Shown here: piece after piece, positions 25,527 through 33,440 of the stretch | Layout: every line of letters starts with the position of its first letter | Numbering within the stretch: the stretch's first letter is position 1 | DNA from: Bacteroidetes bacterium HGW-Bacteroidetes-6 | Lineage (GTDB): Bacteria; Bacteroidota; Bacteroidia; Bacteroidales; DTU049 | Assembly: GCA_002842495.1 (NCBI GenBank) | Contig: PHDB01000016.1 | Coordinates: forward strand, 1-59,158 | Length of the DNA: 59,158 nucleotides | Reading direction: 5' to 3' | Position numbers and translations under genes: made by a program | Notes under the pieces: generated by a model | Databases searched by the model: none | The model's input: the letters and a program-made list of their open reading frames with translations, nothing else | Told to the model about the DNA's origin: nothing

Positions 25527-26810
25527 ATGAGCATTTTGAAAGTATCATCTTTTCTCTTTTTTCTACAGGTAGTAACAATTCTTTCGGCTCAGGTAGTTCA
25601 TATTCCCATTGGCGAAAAGTCGACACCCGATGATGCGTCGGTAAAACTAGAACTCATTGCCCGTATTCAGAACTACAACTATAATGTGAAGTCGCCTTTC
25701 GATTTTGTGAATAAGCATATCGATAGTCCAAAATCGGTCAATATTTTCGACGAGAAAAATAAATTTTACATTCACAGCCTTGAAGGTTACGAAACACTTG
25801 TTTTAAGCCTCGATTCGTTCAAATTGCTCAAGGTGATTCGTCATAGCTTTGGAGCATCAGACGCATCGCTTTTTCTCGAAAATACAGCATTAGGCTATTC
25901 TTTTGCATATAAGGGAAATCCTAATGTTTTTAGTGGTAAACCTGTTGAATCGTGTTTTACGCATAATAAACGATATTTATGGGTGTCGTACTATCGCCGT
26001 TCGTTCGATCCCAATGCTATTCAACCTTCAGCGGTGGCAATCATCGATACGGAATGCGACAGCATTGTACGCGTGTTGCCAACAGGACCACTGCCTAAAA
26101 TGGTTGCAGCGTCTCCTGATGGAAAATATCTGGCCATCACACAGTGGGGCGATAATACCATTGCTATAGTAGATATTTCGTCGGAAAATCCTTCAGAATT
26201 TCATTATGTGAAGCAATTTGTAGTTGAATATAAGTTGCCTTTGAACAACATGGATAATACACCGATCAATCGTGATTCGGACTGTGGTTTTTGTCTGCGG
26301 GGAACAGTGTTTACACCTGACAGTAAATATTTGCTTGTTGGACGCATGGGCGGGGGAGGAATAGCCTTTTTCGACATGGACAGTATGAAATACATGGGAA
26401 CCATGTGGGGTATGAAAACCAATGTCCGACATTTGCTTATACAGGATGGATATTTGTATTTATCAGCCAATAAGCCCGGATTTGTTCAGAAAGCATCTGT
26501 CGATACGTTGGTGAAAATGATTGAAGCCGGACAAAATACCTACAGTGATTGGAAGGGAATTTATGTTGGTTTGGGTGCTCGCACCATCGATATTACTCCC
26601 GATGGGCAGTATATTTTTGCTGCAGTGAATAACGAAAGCAAGATTGTAGTTGTAAGAACATTGGATATGAAGATTGTAGCCACAATTAAAGCCGATTCAT
26701 ATCCGGTTGGACTCGCTGTTGCAGCCGACGGACGGAAAATAATTGTCACATCACAGGGGAGACCAGGTGGTGGCGGAAATTCGGTAATGATTTTCTCAGT
26801 AGCCTATTAG
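25527..26810 (+). CDS. Secreted YncE-like beta-propeller protein
   Basis: A 427-residue exported protein with a signal peptide (MSILKVSSFLFFLQVVTILS) and repeats of the YncE/cytochrome D1-like seven-blade propeller: VAASPDGKYLAITQWGDNTI, RGTVFTPDSKYLLVGRMGGG, TIDITPDGQYIFAAVNNESK and LAVAADGRKIIVTSQGRPGG. No haem or metal motif is evident. Such proteins act as binding platforms in the periplasm. It follows sdaA by 11 bases but need not be related in function. Its last three bases overlap the convergent small lipoprotein gene. Confidence 0.82.
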   Translation: MSILKVSSFLFFLQVVTILSAQVVHIPIGEKSTPDDASVKLELIARIQNYNYNVKSPFDFVNKHIDSPKSVNIFDEKNKFYIHSLEGYETLVLSLDSFKLLKVIRHSFGASDASLFLENTALGYSFAYKGNPNVFSGKPVESCFTHNKRYLWVSYYRRSFDPNAIQPSAVAIIDTECDSIVRVLPTGPLPKMVAASPDGKYLAITQWGDNTIAIVDISSENPSEFHYVKQFVVEYKLPLNNMDNTPINRDSDCGFCLRGTVFTPDSKYLLVGRMGGGGIAFFDMDSMKYMGTMWGMKTNVRHLLIQDGYLYLSANKPGFVQKASVDTLVKMIEAGQNTYSDWKGIYVGLGARTIDITPDGQYIFAAVNNESKIVVVRTLDMKIVATIKADSYPVGLAVAADGRKIIVTSQGRPGGGGNSVMIFSVAY

Positions 26811-27037
26811 CGCCAACTTGGCGAAGTACGTTTATTGCGTATAATGTAATTTTTGTTGATAGGCATGGTGGTGCGTTTCAACTTTTTCTGGTAATGACTG
26901 CGGTAACCCAATGCAGTATTCTTACGTTTTACATAGCGCTTGTAGTTGCGAAATTGACTTGATGAGCATGAGCTCAGAGCAATGGCTCCAACGAAAACCA
27001 TGATTAAAAGCAGATATCGGCTAAAAGTTCTTTTCAT
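26807..27037 (-). CDS. Small basic lipoprotein
   Basis: A 76-residue protein from ATG 27037. The signal peptide MKRTFSRYLLLIMVFVGAIA ends in the lipobox LSSC, giving a lipidated Cys followed by a strongly basic mature part (NYKRYVKRKNTALGYRSHYQ). The frame stays open upstream to 27484 across the riboswitch, but that extension has no coding character and the internal start with signal peptide is much the better choice. Family unknown; the basic tail suggests contact with peptidoglycan, lipopolysaccharide or nucleic acid, which is speculation. Confidence 0.6.
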   Translation of the reverse strand: MKRTFSRYLLLIMVFVGAIALSSCSSSQFRNYKRYVKRKNTALGYRSHYQKKLKRTTMPINKNYIIRNKRTSPSWR

Positions 27038-27299
27038 GCAACATGAAAATTTTTGTGTAAAACTATACTTTTTTTTTTGAATATGCAAGTAAAACAAATT
27101 TTTATACGGAAAAATTTGCATTTTGATACGTTGAAATGAAATTTTCAGTGATAAAAAAGTTTTATACAATTTAATTGTATGGCAAACATTAGCCTGAATA
27201 CCAAATATGTATGTTCCGGTTTTTTTCTGTTGAAAAAAAATAAAAAAAAAGACAAAATGAATTTGTGAGGGTGAAATTTTTGCACTTACTTTGTCGCGA

Positions 27300-27476
27300 G
27301 TTTGGTTCTTCGGAGGCATTTCGCCAATGAAGCTAAGAGGGAACCGGGTGTGAATCCCGGACAGTACCCGCTGCTGTGAGTCCTGCAAAAAGGATACGGC
27401 TATTCCCCTGCCACTGTTGGTTTTGCCAACGGGAAGGCGCCGTAGTCCGGGACAAGTCAGAAGACCTGCCAGGCGT
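27300..27476 (+). promoter_or_regulatory. Cobalamin riboswitch
   Basis: The sequence follows the cobalamin (AdoCbl-class) aptamer closely: AAGAGGGAACCGGGTGTGAA, then TCCCGGACAGTACCCGC, CTGTGAGTCC, GCCACTG, GGGAAGGCGCC, and the B12 box AAGTCAGAAGACCTGCC (27454-27470). It lies 64 bases upstream of the first gene of a B12-uptake operon. A TTACTTTG box at 27286-27293 (one base short of the -7 consensus) could drive it. Ligand binding normally lowers expression of such operons. The AGGCG followed by six T right after the B12 box may form part of the expression platform. Confidence 0.96.
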
Positions 27477-27539
27477 TTTTTCATAAACTTTCGGGCGTAA
27501 GGTTTGTGGAGTTGTTTAATGTTTTAATGTTTTTGCTTT

Positions 27540-28280
27540 ATGAGACATTTCTTTTTGAAGACGCTTTTGTGGCTGGCTCTGGCTTTGCCGTTTCAGTTAA
27601 ATGCGCAAATCACCATGAACGACATTAGTTTCTGGATTGGCTCGGGAACGTATTCGGCCGCGTTAGTGGTCGATTTCAACGACGGCACTTCACCCCAATG
27701 CTTTGTGTGGGGTTATCGTTTCAGTGACCCGTCAACCACTGCTGAAGACATGATCCGGACTATCGATTCGGTCGATCATGCTTTGCAGGTATCTTTTGTT
27801 GGTGGCTTTTTGTCGGATATTAATTATTTAACGCATTCGGGAATCGGGGGAAATCCTGACTATTTTGCATCGTTTTTTGGCGATGGCGACTCAACAAATT
27901 GGGTGATGAATATGGGAACATCCGAAGTGCTTACCGACTCGGTTTGGTTTGGACTTTCCTATACTCCGTGGGACACAGCCTTCAATCCGGTGTATGTGCC
28001 TGGACTTCCTGTTGCAGCAAGTCCTGTAAATGCTGTTGCCGGCATCGAAAATGCAGGCTACAGGCTTTGGCCTAATCCGGTTGCAGCCGGAAACAGCGTG
28101 AGAGCAAATTTCAGTTACGATGAGTATATTGTTTATGATGCTTTTGGACGCATGGTGCTGAAATCGAGCGGCAATAACAGCGCTGTTGTTGATGTTTCGG
28201 GCTTGCTCAATGCATGCTACACTATTGTTTTTATGAAACAAGACGGACAATCGGTTCAACAAATTCTGATTGTTCAATGA
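27540..28280 (+). CDS. T9SS-sorted secreted protein of the B12 locus
   Basis: A 246-residue protein with a signal peptide (LLWLALALPFQLNAQ) and a C-terminal type A T9SS sorting domain (residues about 173-246: YRLWPNPVAAGNSV, then YDAFGRMVLKS, ending IVQ). The middle (about 25-150, SGTYSAALVVDFNDGTSPQC, WGYRFSDPSTTAEDMIRTID) is the kind of domain found in Bacteroidota proteins placed beside B12 transporters. It should be secreted and attached to the cell surface. Being first behind a cobalamin riboswitch, it probably binds or hands over corrinoids. That role is inference from context. The next gene overlaps it by 4 bases (ATGA). Confidence 0.8.
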   Translation: MRHFFLKTLLWLALALPFQLNAQITMNDISFWIGSGTYSAALVVDFNDGTSPQCFVWGYRFSDPSTTAEDMIRTIDSVDHALQVSFVGGFLSDINYLTHSGIGGNPDYFASFFGDGDSTNWVMNMGTSEVLTDSVWFGLSYTPWDTAFNPVYVPGLPVAASPVNAVAGIENAGYRLWPNPVAAGNSVRANFSYDEYIVYDAFGRMVLKSSGNNSAVVDVSGLLNACYTIVFMKQDGQSVQQILIVQ

Positions 28281-29239
28281 GGCTGTTTTTGCTGATATTG
28301 TTGATAACTGTGCATGTGAGTGGGCATGCACAGTATCCTCCTGCCGCAGGAATACCCGGATCGACTGCGATTGCCTACGACAGTATATGCTTTATCGATT
28401 GGGCTTCATCGTGTACTGTTTTTCGTGGTTTTATTAATATTGCAGATACAACAGCAACCGATTTAGGCTTCAACAGAGCTTCGTATGGTATTGAAACCGA
28501 TGCAACAGGTATTGCTGACAATTTGGTTGTAAGCCTTGGCGATTCGGGCTATGCCGATTTGTATTTTTCTATTCCGCTTGCCGATGGACCGGGTTTCGAT
28601 TTTGCCGTGTTCGAAAATTCGTTCACCGATACATTCCTTGAGTTGGCTTTTGTGGAGGTGAGCTCCGATGGAGAGAATTTTTTCAGAGTTCCCTCTTATT
28701 CGCTTATAGATACCACGGTTCAGACTGCATCGTTCGGCAATACCAATCCGGAAAAAATTCATAATCTGGCAGGAAAGTACCGTCAGTATTATGGAACACC
28801 TTTCGATTTGAGCGATGTTGCAGATAATCCTTTTTTACGAAAAGATTCGGTGACGGTAATCAGAATTATTGATGTGGTTGGAAGTATCGATCCGCAATTT
28901 GCGCAACGCGATGCTGAAGGACGTATTATCAATGATCCGTATCCAACAGCATTTGCATCGGGTGGTTTCGACCTCGATGCAGTTGGCGTTATTCACAACC
29001 GAAGCAATACGGCGATGGCTGAATTTCAAAATAATATTCGGGTATTTCCCAATCCGGTTAGCAGCGTGCTTTATTGGACTGGTAGTGACGAAGTGCGAAT
29101 TTTTTCGGCCGATGGACAAACAATTTTTGAGGGAACAGAAAATGATAATTCTTTCGATTTTTCGGAGATGGTTCCCGGTTTGTATTTCCTGAAAGCATTG
29201 AATAGCGCAACAGCGGTAAAAATTGTGGTAACCCGATGA
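28277..29239 (+). CDS. T9SS-sorted surface protein of the B12 locus
   Basis: A 320-residue protein from ATG 28277 (the ATGA overlap with the preceding stop) with signal peptide MRLFLLILLITVHVSGHAQ and a C-terminal T9SS sorting domain (RVFPNPVSSVLYW to the end, with FDFSEMVPGLYFLKA). The central part (SLGDSGYADLYFSIPLADGP, GFDFAVFENSF, LAFVEVSSDGENFFRV) forms a beta-rich domain resembling cell-surface proteins encoded beside BtuB/BtuG in Bacteroidota. By position it is a candidate functional counterpart of the BtuH corrinoid-binding lipoproteins, but it is secreted by T9SS rather than lipidated; homology is not claimed. It overlaps the receptor gene by 4 bases. Confidence 0.78.
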   Translation: MRLFLLILLITVHVSGHAQYPPAAGIPGSTAIAYDSICFIDWASSCTVFRGFINIADTTATDLGFNRASYGIETDATGIADNLVVSLGDSGYADLYFSIPLADGPGFDFAVFENSFTDTFLELAFVEVSSDGENFFRVPSYSLIDTTVQTASFGNTNPEKIHNLAGKYRQYYGTPFDLSDVADNPFLRKDSVTVIRIIDVVGSIDPQFAQRDAEGRIINDPYPTAFASGGFDLDAVGVIHNRSNTAMAEFQNNIRVFPNPVSSVLYWTGSDEVRIFSADGQTIFEGTENDNSFDFSEMVPGLYFLKALNSATAVKIVVTR

Positions 29240-31134
29240 AGCAGAAAGCCCTGCATATATCGATTTTGTTTTTTTTGCTACCGACACTGGCGTTTTCGCA
29301 GGCAATCAAAGATACAATTTTGCTCAAACCGGTCGAAATAAGTGGGTCGGGCTCCGATTTGTTTTTTATGGAACCCATTTTGGCCAGTATTTCACAAGCC
29401 GACCGCAATATGCCTGTCGATCAGATTTTGGCGCATTACACCACTGTCTTTATGAAATCGTATGCGCCTGGCGGAATGAGTACCATTTCGCATCGTGGGT
29501 TTGGAGCCTCACAAACGTTGCTTTGCTGGAATGGATTTGTGCTCAATCAGCCAACGCTTGGGCAGCCGTCGTTTAGTGGATTGAATACATCGGTTGATAT
29601 GTCGCTAAGTTTATTGTCGGGTTCGGTTGCTGCTGCCGATTTTGCTGGAGGACTTGCTTCGGTAATTCGTTTGCGAAATATGGCTCCAACCGATACACTC
29701 ACGCATCTTGGTTTGATGTTGCATGGTGGAAGCTTTTCGTCGGAAGGATTGGTCTTTAATGCAGGTTTTGGCGTTGGCAAAGCATTGATCCGAACAGAAC
29801 TTTCCCTCAATAGAGCCGAAAACAATTATATTTTTACCAATAATTCCACTGCTGCCGAACCCGAAGACTGGCCGTTGCAAAACCGCACCAATTCAGCTTA
29901 TTCCGATATCTCGTTTCGGAGCACCATTTTATTCCCCGTTGGTCAGCGACGAATTGAAGTGTCACTTTGGGTAGCAGGTCAGAAAAACGATGTGGCTGCG
30001 TCATTGTTGAGTCAGCAAATTGCAGGAAACGAAAGTCAGCAGTCCCGTTTTATTCGTCTTTCGACATTGATTCCTCTGAAAACAGGTGGAAAAACGATTG
30101 TGAATGCCCGTTTGTTTTTGAGTGCTGACACTTTTTTGTACGAAAATAAACAACTTTTTATCAGCGATGGAACTGCTGCTCAGGTGCTTGCTGCTCAGTT
30201 GGAAGCACGTTCGATGGTGGCAAAAAACAGCAGTTTGCATTTGCAGTATTATCCCGAAATGATTCGTGTTGTTTCCGACAATTATGTAGAGCCGGTACAT
30301 GTTACCGATCAGCGATTGAAAGCTTTGTGGTCGCAAAGGAGCCAATGGGGTCGTTTCGATTTGTGGTCGCACGCTGTAAGCCGAAATGCGGAAAATTTGT
30401 TTTTGTTGCCCGGATTTGCCTGGTATGCGCCAACAGATAGTATTCCATTGAAAATCAGGTTGGGAATTGCCCGGAATATGCGCCAACCAACCATGAACGA
30501 TTTGTATTGGGCAACTGGAGGAAATCTCAATTTGTTGCCCGAAGAAGCCTGGATGACCGATTTGGCATTTGTTTTTGAGCCTTTGAAAAAGCATCGTTTC
30601 GATGTGAGCGCAAGGTTAATTCCTTTTGCAGCTCAAACCCAAAACCTGATTCGGTGGGTTCCCGATTCTGCAACTTCTATCTGGCATGCCGATAATGTTT
30701 CAGAATCGCGCCAGTATGGAATTGAGTTTTTTGTTGATGGAAAATACTCAGTCGGGTCGCTCGACTTTTTCTCATCGCTGAATTTGTCGCGCGTGTTTGC
30801 CTACGATTTGTCGGGCGAAGAAAAAAGAATTCTCATGTATGTGCCCGATAAAACAATGAACTGGAGCCTGAAAATTGAACATGGTTCATTGTCGGCTGGT
30901 TATGGATTTCATTATACCGGAGAACGCTACACCGATTTCGACAATATGCGCTATATGCCTGCTATATATTTGCACGATGTATGGTTATCGGCCAAAAAGA
31001 AAATGGGTAAACAGACGGTTTTGTTGTCGTTGCAAATCAACAATATTCTCAATGCCGACTATCAATATGTAGCCTGGTATCCGATGCCACGACGCAATTT
31101 CCGTTTCACTTTGAGCTGGAGGTTCGATGGGTAA
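29236..31134 (+). CDS. btuB: TonB-dependent receptor, probable B12 transporter
   Basis: A 632-residue outer-membrane receptor. The signal peptide is MKQKALHISILFFLLPTLAFS; a plug domain at about 35-145 contains HRGFGASQTLLCWNGFVLNQ; the rest is a 22-strand-type barrel with late motifs YGFHYTGERYTD and LSLQINNILNADYQYVAWYP and a terminal aromatic strand (RFTLSWRFDG). There is no carboxypeptidase-like N-terminal domain, so it is a BtuB/FhuA-type rather than a SusC-type receptor. Transcription under the cobalamin riboswitch and the adjacent BtuG-like gene make corrinoid the likely cargo. The start overlaps the previous stop (ATGA). Confidence 0.85.
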   Translation: MKQKALHISILFFLLPTLAFSQAIKDTILLKPVEISGSGSDLFFMEPILASISQADRNMPVDQILAHYTTVFMKSYAPGGMSTISHRGFGASQTLLCWNGFVLNQPTLGQPSFSGLNTSVDMSLSLLSGSVAAADFAGGLASVIRLRNMAPTDTLTHLGLMLHGGSFSSEGLVFNAGFGVGKALIRTELSLNRAENNYIFTNNSTAAEPEDWPLQNRTNSAYSDISFRSTILFPVGQRRIEVSLWVAGQKNDVAASLLSQQIAGNESQQSRFIRLSTLIPLKTGGKTIVNARLFLSADTFLYENKQLFISDGTAAQVLAAQLEARSMVAKNSSLHLQYYPEMIRVVSDNYVEPVHVTDQRLKALWSQRSQWGRFDLWSHAVSRNAENLFLLPGFAWYAPTDSIPLKIRLGIARNMRQPTMNDLYWATGGNLNLLPEEAWMTDLAFVFEPLKKHRFDVSARLIPFAAQTQNLIRWVPDSATSIWHADNVSESRQYGIEFFVDGKYSVGSLDFFSSLNLSRVFAYDLSGEEKRILMYVPDKTMNWSLKIEHGSLSAGYGFHYTGERYTDFDNMRYMPAIYLHDVWLSAKKKMGKQTVLLSLQINNILNADYQYVAWYPMPRRNFRFTLSWRFDG

Positions 31135-31154
31135 TTCTATTTTAATCATATCGA

Positions 31155-31320
31155 ATAAAACAAAAGTCAGGCTGAGCGAGCCTGCCCTGAGCGCAAACGA
31201 AGGGAAGTCGGCTTTTGTTTTATCAAGTGATAGCGAAGTTTTACAGCGAAATGGAAAAGGCAGCCGTGCTTCGATGGAGTTCATTAAGCTGTCTCACACT
31301 TCGACTCCGCTCAGTGTGAC
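31155..31320. repeat. Inverted-repeat element between btuB and the BtuG-like gene
   Basis: The ends GTCAGGCTGAGCG (31166-31178) and CGCTCAGTGTGAC (31308-31320) are inverted repeats matching at 11 of 13 positions. Inside, ATAAAACAAAAG (31155-31166) pairs perfectly with CTTTTGTTTTAT (31212-31223). The CTGAGCG...GAAG core resembles sequences often seen dispersed between genes in Bacteroidota. It interrupts an otherwise overlapping operon and may act as a hairpin in the transcript. Confidence 0.65.
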
Positions 31321-31354
31321 AGCGGTAATCAGCATGACTACCTTTTTTGTCGAA

Positions 31355-32437
31355 ATGCAAAGAAGGCTTTCTTCAAGGACTCATAGTGTGGTATTTGGTT
31401 TTGTGTTGTTATTACTCACACTCACATCGTGTACCAACGACGATTTTGGCGAAGTAAATACCGAAACAAACACTCCTTCTGTATTTACGAATGGAGCATG
31501 GGTTGTAAACGAAGGTTTATTCAACTCGGGCGGGGGAGACCTTTCGTGGATCGATTTTGAAACCAATACCATTAGCAATAATGTTTTCAGAGCCGTAAAC
31601 GGTTATCCGCCCGGCGATGTTCCGTTTTTTATGGCTTTTAATAGCGACTACATTTTATTGTCAATTAATAATTCCGGTAAATTGTATGTGCTCGACAACG
31701 ATTTTCGGGTAACCGGTGTTATAAATGGAATTGCTTCGCCGCGCGAAATTTGTTTTGGAACAGGGAATAAGGCTTATGTGTCGTCGCTTTACAAACCCTA
31801 TGTTTATGTGGTCGATGCTGCACAAACAAAGCTGGTCGATAGTATTTATACCGAGCGCCCGGCCGAAAATCTGCTTTTAAGTTCTGGAAAACTTTGGGCT
31901 ACCCATTGGTCGAAGCTAACATCAGCATTTAATAACAATGTGGTTCTGGTGATTGACACTGCAACCAATTTGCTTTCCGATTCCATTGTTGTTGGAATTG
32001 AACCCAACAGCATGGGCGTTGATGGATTTGGCTTTGTATGGGTTTTGTGCAGTGGTGGCTACGACCATGCCGAAGCAGCCCGTTTTTGTGTGATCGATCC
32101 GGTATCGCAAACCGTTATTCGTCAGCTTGTTTTTCAACAGCCCAATGATTACCCAAGTGCAATGGTTTTTAATGCCAACGCCGATTCACTCTATTTTATC
32201 AATCAGCATATTTACAAAATGGGTGTTTTGGATGCATCGGTTTCAACAAACATCTGGGCGAGCGGTTCCGGAAAAACATTCTATCGTTTGGCTGTGAATC
32301 CTTCTGGCAACTCGCTTTGGGCAACCGATGCCGGCGATTATATTCACGCCGGTCAGGTTTTACAGTTCTCATCCGGTGGCGATCTTCAACAAACTTTCGA
32401 TGCCGGAATAATTCCGGGGTATATGTGGTTTCGGTGA
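31355..32437 (+). CDS. Surface beta-propeller lipoprotein, BtuG-like
   Basis: A 360-residue lipoprotein from ATG 31355: MQRRLSSRTHSVVFGFVLLL, then LTLTSC with the lipidated Cys at position 26. The mature part is a YncE/DUF5074-type propeller (LSWIDFETNTISNNVFRAVN, GKLYVLDNDFRVTGVINGIA, KPYVYVVDAAQTKLVDSIYT, RLAVNPSGNSLWATDAGDYI). BtuG proteins of Bacteroides are propellers of this kind that sit over BtuB and capture B12 with very high affinity. The position directly after a riboswitch-controlled BtuB supports this role. The frame is open from 31127, but the first 200 bases are the repeat element, so 31355 (or 31334) is the start. Confidence 0.8.
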   Translation: MQRRLSSRTHSVVFGFVLLLLTLTSCTNDDFGEVNTETNTPSVFTNGAWVVNEGLFNSGGGDLSWIDFETNTISNNVFRAVNGYPPGDVPFFMAFNSDYILLSINNSGKLYVLDNDFRVTGVINGIASPREICFGTGNKAYVSSLYKPYVYVVDAAQTKLVDSIYTERPAENLLLSSGKLWATHWSKLTSAFNNNVVLVIDTATNLLSDSIVVGIEPNSMGVDGFGFVWVLCSGGYDHAEAARFCVIDPVSQTVIRQLVFQQPNDYPSAMVFNANADSLYFINQHIYKMGVLDASVSTNIWASGSGKTFYRLAVNPSGNSLWATDAGDYIHAGQVLQFSSGGDLQQTFDAGIIPGYMWFR

Positions 32438-32517
32438 AATCAAAAGCGATAGATATTCTTTTGAATCTAAAATTCGTCAGAAAATTTTCAAAGGGCAATA
32501 TCATATCTCATTGAATT

Positions 32518-32572
32518 AACCGCAGAGATATTTCAAGAGAAAACTGCCATGCAGAGAGCCGCAGAGAGTTTT
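32518..32572. repeat. Left outer CCGCAGAG repeat
   Basis: Two to three units of (C)CGCAGAG: AACCGCAGAG (32518-32527), GCAGAGAG (32551-32558) and CCGCAGAGAGTTTT (32559-32572). The inverse occurs at 33291-33335 on the other side of the gene. Confidence 0.75.
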
Positions 32573-32579
32573 CGTTAAA

Positions 32580-32693
32580 CACAAAAGCCATGTTTGTCGA
32601 ATCTGCATAAATGCTTCAAGCAAGCTTGGCATTTATGCAGACCCAACAAACCAAACACAACTTTGTTGTGTTTGCACTTTAGTGGCTTTTGTG
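32580..32693 (+). repeat. Three-way-junction element, left copy
   Basis: P1: CACAAAAGCCA (32580-32590) with TGGCTTTTGTG (32683-32693), 11 base pairs, perfect. P2: GTTTGT (32592-32597) with ACAAAC (32646-32651), an internal loop, CTGCATAAATGC (32603-32614) with GCATTTATGCAG (32629-32640), capped by CAAGC-AA-GCTTG. P3: AAACACAAC (32653-32661) with GTTGTGTTT (32665-32673), triloop TTT. The fold ends 60 bases before the GxxExxY start codon. Confidence 0.85.
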
Positions 32694-32753
32694 CTTTTCT
32701 ATGTTTTCCCATTAGAAAATAATGAACTAATTTTACTAAGTAAATTGATTCAA

Positions 32754-33131
32754 ATGCACGAAAACGAAATAACAGAGAAGATTATAGGATGCGCAATAGA
32801 AGTGCATAAAGCACTTGGCCCTGGACTACTAGAAAAAACATATCAAGAGTGTCTTTTTTATGAATTGGGCAAGCTGGGGCTTAGGGTCAAAAAGGAGTTC
32901 GCATTACCAGTTTCGTACAAAGAAATATCGCTTGATATTGGTTATAGGATTGATTTGCTAGTTGAAGAAAAGGTTATTGTTGAGATTAAAGCTATTGATG
33001 CAGTTCATGGAATTCATCTTGCCCAAGTTCTCACGTATTTGAAAATGTCTGGACACAAAGTTGGCTTATTGTTGAATTTCAATGTTGTTAAACTCACTGA
33101 TGGAATTAAAAGAGTGGTGAATAATCTTTGA
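32754..33131 (+). CDS. GxxExxY protein, PD-(D/E)XK nuclease-like
   Basis: A 125-residue protein from ATG 32754 (MHENEITEKIIGCAIEVHKA), normal length for the GxxExxY family. The naming motif is GLLEKTY (24-30) within LGPGLLEKTYQECLFYEL. The PD-(D/E)XK-like nuclease core is present: Asp67 in YRIDLLV, Glu77-x-Lys79 in VIVEIKA, and the QVLTYLK helix at 91-97. The biochemical activity of this family is not established. An upstream in-frame start at 32682 lies inside the structured element and adds an atypical hydrophobic stretch, so it is not used. The gene is flanked by paired structured elements that may be its nucleic-acid partners. Confidence 0.9.
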   Translation: MHENEITEKIIGCAIEVHKALGPGLLEKTYQECLFYELGKLGLRVKKEFALPVSYKEISLDIGYRIDLLVEEKVIVEIKAIDAVHGIHLAQVLTYLKMSGHKVGLLLNFNVVKLTDGIKRVVNNL

Positions 33132-33167
33132 TTCTCCATAGAGCTATCTCAAAAAGAAGATTGAAAA

Positions 33168-33280
33168 GCAAAAGTCGCATTTTGTCATGAGCAATAGAAA
33201 TTCAAGCTCGCTTGGTATTTCTATTGCTTGTGACAAATAATCCACAACATAGTTGTGGATGCAATCGCAGCGACTTTTGC
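33168..33280 (+). repeat. Three-way-junction element, right copy
   Basis: P1: GCAAAAGTCGC (33168-33178) with GCGACTTTTGC (33270-33280), 11 base pairs, perfect. P2: TTTGTCA (33181-33187) with TGACAAA (33231-33237), continuing through TGA/TTG (pairs in RNA with two G-U) into GCAATAGAAAT (33191-33201) with ATTTCTATTGC (33217-33227), capped by CAAGC-TC-GCTTG. P3: ATCCACAAC (33240-33248) with GTTGTGGAT (33252-33260), triloop ATA. It starts 36 bases after the GxxExxY stop codon. Confidence 0.85.
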
Positions 33281-33290
33281 AATACGAATC

Positions 33291-33335
33291 CCCTCTGCGA
33301 TTTCTCCGCGCAAAAACTCTGCGGCCTTTGCGGTT
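33291..33335. repeat. Right outer CCGCAGAG repeat (inverted)
   Basis: CCCTCTGCG (33291-33299), CTCTGCGG (33317-33324) and TTTGCGGTT (33327-33335) are the inverse of the units at 32518-32572, including the AACCGC end. Confidence 0.75.
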
Positions 33336-33440
33336 GGAAAGAAGAATTTTGATGGGAAAAGAAAATCTGATAGATACTGAATTGATTGCACTACTTGACA
33401 GCGGTTATTGTCAGTTGTTTTCAGTTTTAGAATGTGTTTT

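Larger units (their letters stand above)
32518..33335 (+). mobile_element. GxxExxY gene module with structured flanks
   Basis: An 818-base unit. Outer inverted CCGCAGAG-type repeats (32518-32572 and 33291-33335) enclose two copies, in the same orientation, of a three-way-junction element (32580-32693 and 33168-33280), which in turn flank a GxxExxY gene (32754-33131). It lies between unrelated genes (BtuG-like and bioA). GxxExxY genes are often multicopy and surrounded by repeats, which suggests spread as a unit. No transposase, and no clear target duplication, was seen, so mobility is inference. Confidence 0.55.

Noticed and set aside
26807..27484. A 225-codon minus-strand open frame
   Set aside because: Its first two thirds cross the cobalamin riboswitch and low-complexity AT-rich sequence; only the last 76 codons, with their own signal peptide and lipobox, look real.
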